Positions 59,266 to 64,000 of a stretch of 64,000 nt of DNA are shown in pieces. This DNA is from Sorangium cellulosum. Lineage in GTDB: Bacteria; Myxococcota_A; Polyangia; Polyangiales; Polyangiaceae. A model generated the notes under the pieces. That model was not told where the DNA came from and did not search any database. It worked only from the letters and a program-made list of their open reading frames with translations. The stretch lies in contig NZ_CP012673.1 of the NCBI RefSeq assembly GCF_002950945.1, positions 13,755,501 to 13,819,500 of the forward strand, read 5' to 3'. The position numbers and the translations under genes are program-made. The stretch's first letter is position 1. Every line of letters begins with the position of its first letter.

Positions 59266-59857
59266 GGGGCATGCCGGAGCAAGCCCCATGCCGCATAGCG
59301 CCAGGCCAGGAGGAACGTCAGCCCTGACCTGGAATGTGAGCCGCGATGTGCAATTTCGCCCCTCCAAACCAGGCGTCACGGCAGGCTCAGCCGTCTCCAA
59401 GCTACGAGCTGAACCGGGTCGACCATGGAACGACCGGCCCAGATGAAATGTCCGTCACGTGCGTCCGGACTGCTCCAGACACACGACACCCACGGTGCGT
59501 CCGTCGTGGCCAATACGGCGGATCCACTCCGCTCCCCGGTGGACCCGTCCGCGGAGCGCCCGGTGCAGCGCCCCTGGCCCCACCAGGTGCCCGCGGTGAT
59601 TGTAGAAACTTGCGAGAGGCATCTCGGAAAGGCTGGCCGCCACGAGGCCGCCCGGGAGGCCGGCGGGCAGCACGGGCGCTGCCCTCCCCCGGCGGGGTGG
59701 ACGACGCCGCCCGCAGGGCGCGCTCCGCCTCCGCGTAGGGGTGACCCGGCACTCGACGCGGAGCATCCGCTGAGGCAAGAACGCCCACGTGTGGCGAAAC
59801 GTCACGTGAAAGAACGGCAGCGCTGAGCTGGCTAGGCTTGATAGCGAGGTGCCTCCG
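59266..59857. other. Intergenic region, no gene supported
   Basis: About 590 bases upstream of the NtrC-type regulator promoter. Several frames are open but none has a recognisable protein. The hypothetical gene at 58954 may extend up to 59400. Confidence 0.5.
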
Positions 59858-59873
59858 TGGCACGTTCCCTGCA
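59858..59873 (+). promoter_or_regulatory. Sigma-54-type (-24/-12) promoter of the NtrC-family regulator
   Basis: TGGCACGTTCCCTGCA has a perfect -24 box and CTGC at -12, with the GG and GC elements 12 bases apart. Predicted start is near 59884, giving a 37-base leader with GGGGAAGG before ATG 59921. The regulator may therefore activate its own gene. Confidence 0.75.
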
Positions 59874-59920
59874 ACTGCAGGCAGCGGTCGACCTATAGAG
59901 CTGCCGGGGAAGGACACGCG

Positions 59921-61354
59921 ATGAGCGGCAGGATACTCGTCGTAGATGACGACGAAGCGACGTGCGATCTGGTCGAAGCCCTCCTCAAGAGGCAGGAATT
60001 CTCGGTGGCGGCAAGGACCTCCGCCAAGAGCGCGCTGGAGCTTGTCAGCGACGACGATTTCGACGTCGTGCTCACCGACGTCGGCATGAGCGAGATGAGC
60101 GGGCTCGAGCTGTGCGAGCGCATCCTCGGCGCGCGGCCCGACATGCTCGTCATCGTGATGACGGCGCTCGGGAGCATGGAGACCGCGATCTCCGCGATGC
60201 GCGCCGGGGCGTTCGACTTCGTCACGAAGCCGCTCGACTCGAACCTGCTCGGGCTCACCGTCTCGCGGGCCGTCCAGCACCGGCGGCTCCGCTCCGAGGT
60301 GCGCCGCCTCCGCGAGGCGGCCCACGACGTCCAGCAGACCAAGGGCCTCGTCGGGCGCAGCCCCGCGATGAAGCGCGTGTACGACCTGATCGGGCGCGTC
60401 GCACGCAGCGACGCGTCCGTCCTCGTGCACGGCGAGACGGGCACCGGCAAGGAGCTCATCGCGCGCGCCATCCACGAGGCCAGCGGCAGGCCCGGGCCCT
60501 TCGTGGCCGTCAACTGCGCCGCCGTGCCGCAGGCCCTGCTCGAGAGCGAGCTCTTCGGCCACGCGCGCGGGGCCTTCACCGACGCCAAGACCCAGCGGAC
60601 CGGGCTGTTCCTGGAGGCGAGCGGCGGCACCATCTTCCTCGACGAGATCGGTGAGATGCCGCTCGAGGTCCAGCCGAAGCTGCTCCGCGCGCTCCAGGAG
60701 CGGAAGGTGCGGCCGGTGGGCTCGAACGCCGAGATCCCCTTCGACGCGCGCATCGTGACCGCGACGAACCGGGACCTCGAGACCGAGGTCTACGAGAAGC
60801 GGTTCCGCGAGGACCTCTACTACCGCGTGAACGTCGTGAAGATCGACCTGCCGCCGCTGCGCGAGCGCGGGACCGACGTGCTCCACCTCGCGATGCACTT
60901 CCTCGAGAAGTTCTCGTCCCGCAGCGGCAAGGGCGTGCTCTCGCTCTCGACCGCGGCGGCGGAGAAGCTCACCGCGTACAACTGGCCCGGCAACGTGCGC
61001 GAGCTGGAGAACAGCATCGAGCGCGCCGTCGCGCTCGCCCGCTTCGAGCAGATCACCGTCGAGGACCTGCCCGAGAAGGTCCAGGCCTACCGGCCCGACC
61101 GCTTCGTCGTCGCCGTCGACGAGCCGGCGGAGATCATGACGATGGACGAGCTGGAGAAGCGCTACATCAAGCGCGTCCTCGCGCTCGTCGGCGGCAACAA
61201 GTCGCGCGCCGCCCAGATGCTCGGGTTCGACCGGCGCACGCTTTACCGCAAGCTGGAGCGTTACGGCGAGCAGGATGGATCGGGGGGTGACGAAGGCCCA
61301 GACAAGGACAAGGCTGCCTCTTCGCCAGGATCGGCGAGCTCTACCCTGAGCTGA
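59921..61354 (+). CDS. Sigma-54-dependent response regulator (NtrC family)
   Basis: 477 residues. The N-terminal receiver has Asp53 in VVLTDVGMSE. The AAA+ domain has Walker A GETGTGKE (about residue 171), the sigma-54 contact loop GAFTDA and LDEIGEMPLEVQPKLLRALQ. A C-terminal Fis-type helix-turn-helix (NKSRAAQMLGFDRRTLYRKL) binds upstream activating sites. It activates sigma-54 promoters after phosphorylation. It sits behind such a promoter itself. It is followed, 25 bases later, by a kinase-like gene and a receiver gene. Confidence 0.97.
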   Translation: MSGRILVVDDDEATCDLVEALLKRQEFSVAARTSAKSALELVSDDDFDVVLTDVGMSEMSGLELCERILGARPDMLVIVMTALGSMETAISAMRAGAFDFVTKPLDSNLLGLTVSRAVQHRRLRSEVRRLREAAHDVQQTKGLVGRSPAMKRVYDLIGRVARSDASVLVHGETGTGKELIARAIHEASGRPGPFVAVNCAAVPQALLESELFGHARGAFTDAKTQRTGLFLEASGGTIFLDEIGEMPLEVQPKLLRALQERKVRPVGSNAEIPFDARIVTATNRDLETEVYEKRFREDLYYRVNVVKIDLPPLRERGTDVLHLAMHFLEKFSSRSGKGVLSLSTAAAEKLTAYNWPGNVRELENSIERAVALARFEQITVEDLPEKVQAYRPDRFVVAVDEPAEIMTMDELEKRYIKRVLALVGGNKSRAAQMLGFDRRTLYRKLERYGEQDGSGGDEGPDKDKAASSPGSASSTLS

Positions 61355-61379
61355 CGGAGGCGCGAGGCTCGAAGGAAGA

Positions 61380-62075
61380 ATGACGGAAAAGGCGCTGCCC
61401 GAGTCGGTCTACAAGTTGTTCGCTCGCACCGGCCACGACGTCCGCGGACCCGCCGGCGTCGTGGCGGGCGCGCTCGACGAGCTCGAGCGCGCGCTCGGCG
61501 GCGAGGCCACGGCTCGGAACGCCGCGTTCTTCACGATGGCGCGGCGGGGCGTGCGGCGCCTGCTCCGCCTCGCCGACCGCTACACCGCCGCGTCCGAGCT
61601 GGCGCGCGAGGTGGACGCCCCGGTGCAGGCGATGGACCTCGAGGCGCTCGTGCGCCAGGCCGTATCCGAGGCGTCGTTCGTATACGGCAGGCGCCAGGTG
61701 ACGGTGGCGCTCGATCTCGCGCCGCTGCGCGGCTTCGCCCACGCCCCGTCGATGACCGCGGCGCTCGCGGACGCGCTCATGCTCGCCCTGCGCGCCGCCC
61801 GGTCGCGGGTCGCGGTGGAGCTCGCCGCCCACGGCGACCAAGCGCGCGTGGTGCTCACGAGCGACGCGGACACGGCGACCGTGGAGGAGCTCTTCCACGC
61901 CGCGCTCTCGCCGGAGTCGGATCCGCTCGACGAGGGCGCGTTGCCCGTCCGGGTCATCGACGGCGTGCTCAAGGCGCACGCCGGCACGGCGCGGGCCGAG
62001 CGCACCGGCGCGGAGACGCGCATCACCCTGGAGTGGCCGCTGAAGGAAGCAGACCACAAGGCCGCCGGTCGATGA
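61380..62075 (+). CDS. Histidine-kinase-like protein with a degenerate ATPase domain
   Basis: 231 residues. An HisKA-like start carries His19 in GHDVRGPAGVVAGALDELE. The C-terminal 130 residues take the place of a GHKL ATPase, but no N, G1 or G2 box is visible: the segment SDADTATVEELFHAALSPESD has no DxGxG motif. I infer a phosphotransfer or scaffold protein that has lost ATP binding, like a pseudo-kinase. It has no sensor domain or membrane helix. The stop overlaps the next gene (ATGA). Confidence 0.75.
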   Translation: MTEKALPESVYKLFARTGHDVRGPAGVVAGALDELERALGGEATARNAAFFTMARRGVRRLLRLADRYTAASELAREVDAPVQAMDLEALVRQAVSEASFVYGRRQVTVALDLAPLRGFAHAPSMTAALADALMLALRAARSRVAVELAAHGDQARVVLTSDADTATVEELFHAALSPESDPLDEGALPVRVIDGVLKAHAGTARAERTGAETRITLEWPLKEADHKAAGR

Positions 62076-62446
62076 GCGCCGAGGAGCTGCCGCTGGTCCT
62101 CGTGGTCGACGACGACGACGATACCGCGTCGTTGCTCGGCATGGCGCTCCGCCGCCGGGGGTTCCGCGTGAGCTCGGCGCCCTCGTGCGCCGCGGCGCGC
62201 GCGGCGCTCGCCGAGCGCCCGGTCGACGCCCTGGTGACGGACGTGTCGCTCCCGGACGGCAGCGGCATCGAGCTCACCGCCTCGCTCGAGACCAAGCCGC
62301 GCGCGATCGTCGTGGTGAGCGGCTTCGGCGGCGACGACGACCTCGAGAAGAGCCGCGCCGCCGGGGCCCACGCCCACCTCGTCAAGCCGGTCGACGTGGC
62401 CCGGCTCGTGTCCACGCTCAACGAGCTGCTCGGCCGCGCGAGCTGA
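62072..62446 (+). CDS. Single-domain response regulator
   Basis: 124 residues, receiver only. Phospho-Asp57 lies in VTDVSLPDG, the acidic residues in VVDDDDD and the Lys in LVKPVD. It is coupled to the upstream pseudo-kinase and belongs to the NtrC locus. It could take phosphate from the His protein and feed the NtrC receiver, or drain it. It ends one base before the convergent regulator gene. Confidence 0.92.
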   Translation: MSAEELPLVLVVDDDDDTASLLGMALRRRGFRVSSAPSCAAARAALAERPVDALVTDVSLPDGSGIELTASLETKPRAIVVVSGFGGDDDLEKSRAAGAHAHLVKPVDVARLVSTLNELLGRAS

Positions 62447-63877
62447 TCACTTGCCGACGGGCGCGTAGAACGAGAGGCCGCGGCGGTTCTCGTCGAGGCG
62501 CAGCGGGTGCTGCAGCGACGGGAGCGCCCGCTGCGCGCAGTCGAGGCGCTCGCACGTCCGGCACGTCACGCCCACCGGCACGGCGGCGTCGATGTTGTCG
62601 AGGTCCACGCCGTCGGCGTAGACGAGCTCGCGGGCGTAGCGCACGTCGCAGCCCATGCCGATCGACTGCACGGTGTGCGGCACGTGGTAGCCGCCGCGAT
62701 CGCTGCGCACGGTGCGGGCGATGCAGAAGTAGACGGCGCCGTCCGGCATCTGCGAGAGCTGGATCCTGATCATGCCGGGCGTCATGAGCGCGGTGTGGAT
62801 GTTCCAGCGGGGGCACGCGCCGCTGAACCGCGCGAAGCGGATGCCCGAGCCGCTGAAGCGCTTCGAGATGTTGCCGGCGATGTCGATGCGGACCATGTGC
62901 ATCGGCACCCCCTCGGCGCCGGGGCGGCGGAGCGTGGTCAGCCGGTGGCACACCTGCTCGAAGCTCGTGCCGAACCGGTGCGCGAGCAGCTCGATGTCGT
63001 AGCGCTCGGTGCGCGCCGCCTCGAGGAACGGCTGGTACGGCATGAGGACGGCCGCGGCGAAGTAGTTGGCGAGCGCGACGCGGGCGAGCGCGCGCGACTC
63101 CGGGGTCGTGAGGTTCTCGTCGCGCAGGACGCGGTCGATGGCCGCCGACTGCGTCAGCAGGCCGACCTGGTGCGCGAGCTGGAAGCGGCGGCTCCGGGGC
63201 GGCAGGACCTCGGAGATGCTCAGCACGCGCCGGTCCGGGTCGTACCGCCGCATCGCCTGGCGCTCGTCCGCGACCCGCACGATGCGCACCTGGATGCCGC
63301 GCGTCGCCTGCAGGTACCGGACGAGCCCCCGGTACACGTCGTCGGCGTCGAGCTCCCCCTCCCGCCAGAGCGCCTCGGCCCCCTCCTCGAGCTCGGGGAA
63401 GTGGTTCATCCGGCGCTGGATCAGGTCGCTGACCTCCTCCGACGGCAGGCGCGAGTTGTCGACCCCCACGAAGCCGTCGCCCGCCAGCCGCTCCCCCAGG
63501 GTATCCAGCGATTCTCGGGTCGTGGCGTACGTCCGGTACAGCGTGAGCACCGCCCGCGCGACGTTCGGGGACGACGCGACGAGCTCGCGCAAATCCGCGT
63601 TCGTCAGCCCGTGGCTCTCGAAGATGGGATCACCGAAGACCTCGTGAAGGTCGGCCGTGAGCCGGACGTCCTCTTCCGACGCGAACGTCTGGAGATCCAG
63701 CTGGAACACCTGAGCCAGCCGGATCAGAAGTGGCGCAGTTAACGGTCTTCGGTTGTTTTCTATCAGGTTCAGATAACTCGCGGAGACCCCGAGTCGCTCC
63801 GCGAGATCGACCTGCGTCATTTGCTCGCGACGCCGAAGCGCCCGGACCTTGGCTCCGAGTAGAGGTGCATCGGCCAT
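62447..63877 (-). CDS. XRE-family metabolic regulator with ImmA-like and ScfR-type domains (RamB/PrpR-like)
   Basis: 476 residues. The N-terminal helix-turn-helix is RRREQMTQVDLAERLGVSASYLNLIENNRR. The middle is an ImmA/IrrE-like metallopeptidase fold in which the usual HExxH reads HQVGL, so it is probably inactive. The C-terminal domain carries a Cys pair (GVTCRTCERLDC) and GRSGIRFARFSGACPRWN-like segments of the short-chain acyl-CoA-sensing ScfR/RamB group. Such proteins regulate glyoxylate or propionate metabolism genes. The targets are outside the window. Confidence 0.88.
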   Translation of the reverse strand: MADAPLLGAKVRALRRREQMTQVDLAERLGVSASYLNLIENNRRPLTAPLLIRLAQVFQLDLQTFASEEDVRLTADLHEVFGDPIFESHGLTNADLRELVASSPNVARAVLTLYRTYATTRESLDTLGERLAGDGFVGVDNSRLPSEEVSDLIQRRMNHFPELEEGAEALWREGELDADDVYRGLVRYLQATRGIQVRIVRVADERQAMRRYDPDRRVLSISEVLPPRSRRFQLAHQVGLLTQSAAIDRVLRDENLTTPESRALARVALANYFAAAVLMPYQPFLEAARTERYDIELLAHRFGTSFEQVCHRLTTLRRPGAEGVPMHMVRIDIAGNISKRFSGSGIRFARFSGACPRWNIHTALMTPGMIRIQLSQMPDGAVYFCIARTVRSDRGGYHVPHTVQSIGMGCDVRYARELVYADGVDLDNIDAAVPVGVTCRTCERLDCAQRALPSLQHPLRLDENRRGLSFYAPVGK

Positions 63878-64000
63878 GAGAACCCTCCCGAACGTAGCTT
63901 GACTTACTGAACCTGCGTGTAGACCCGGATCGCGGCCGTGGAAATTTACAATAGTTTACTCGTTGACAGCCTGTAAAGGTCTTTTGTCAACATCGTTATC
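63878..64000. promoter_or_regulatory. AT-rich upstream region with a GTTGACA/TGTCAAC inverted repeat
   Basis: The last 120 bases are AT-richer than the rest. GTTGACA (63962-63968) and TGTCAAC (63985-63991) form a perfect 7-base inverted repeat around a 16-base spacer. TTTACAATAGTTTAC (63944-63958) lies beside it. This may be an operator/promoter of the adjacent regulator, of a divergent gene beyond the window, or both. Confidence 0.5.

Noticed and set aside
59402..59857. Open frames on both strands upstream of the NtrC-type regulator
   Set aside because: Their products are Arg/Pro-rich with no domain and no ribosome site; they are extensions of frames from neighbouring genes.

Overview
The window is very GC-rich DNA that looks like a myxobacterial chromosome (Myxococcota; I infer Polyangiales/Sorangium-like). 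The evidence is composition and gene content: many lipoproteins, a Ser/Thr kinase, a 2,654-residue repeat protein, carboxypeptidase-regulatory-like and Cys-rich secreted proteins, many two-component proteins, sigma-54 promoters and a KQSLYFPE-type small protein. There is no rRNA, CRISPR array, insertion sequence or replication origin. The only RNA gene is a tRNA-Leu(GAG) at 49195-49276. Most real genes run end to end, with many 4-base start/stop overlaps.

Layout. 0-6 kb: a 5'-truncated subtilisin with a membrane C-terminus, a small lipoprotein, a PDZ envelope protein and DNA polymerase I. 6-10.5 kb: rpsT with a small basic gene under a near-consensus promoter, an ECF sigma factor coupled to a membrane regulator, and a C-terminal processing protease. 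10.4-18 kb: glpA-glpB, a glycosyltransferase overlapping an FAD protein, and a single-chain swivel-plus-catalytic aconitase/isopropylmalate-dehydratase-like enzyme. 18-31 kb: an alpha/beta hydrolase operon, a formylglycine-enzyme-like lipoprotein, prepilin peptidase, a PEGA Ser/Thr kinase, acyl-CoA synthetase and a HAD protein.

30-32 kb and 56-62 kb hold two groups of small envelope or stress-type proteins: YqjD/ElaB-like, YtxH, glycine-zipper, DUF1328, a coiled-coil lipoprotein, zinc-ribbon and hemerythrin. Several have a sigma-54-type -24/-12 sequence upstream. An NtrC-family regulator at 59921-61354, itself behind such a site, is followed by an apparent pseudo-histidine-kinase and a lone receiver. 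I infer that these form one sigma-54 stress regulon; this is the best candidate for an undescribed system here.

33-49 kb: a zinc-ribbon/TPR protein overlapping an SppA-type lipoprotein peptidase, the giant repeat protein, a secreted lipoprotein and a hybrid kinase. 49-56 kb: tRNA-Leu, a frameshifted propeller-type lipoprotein gene and two sensor-kinase loci. The window ends with a RamB/ScfR-type metabolic regulator and its upstream region.
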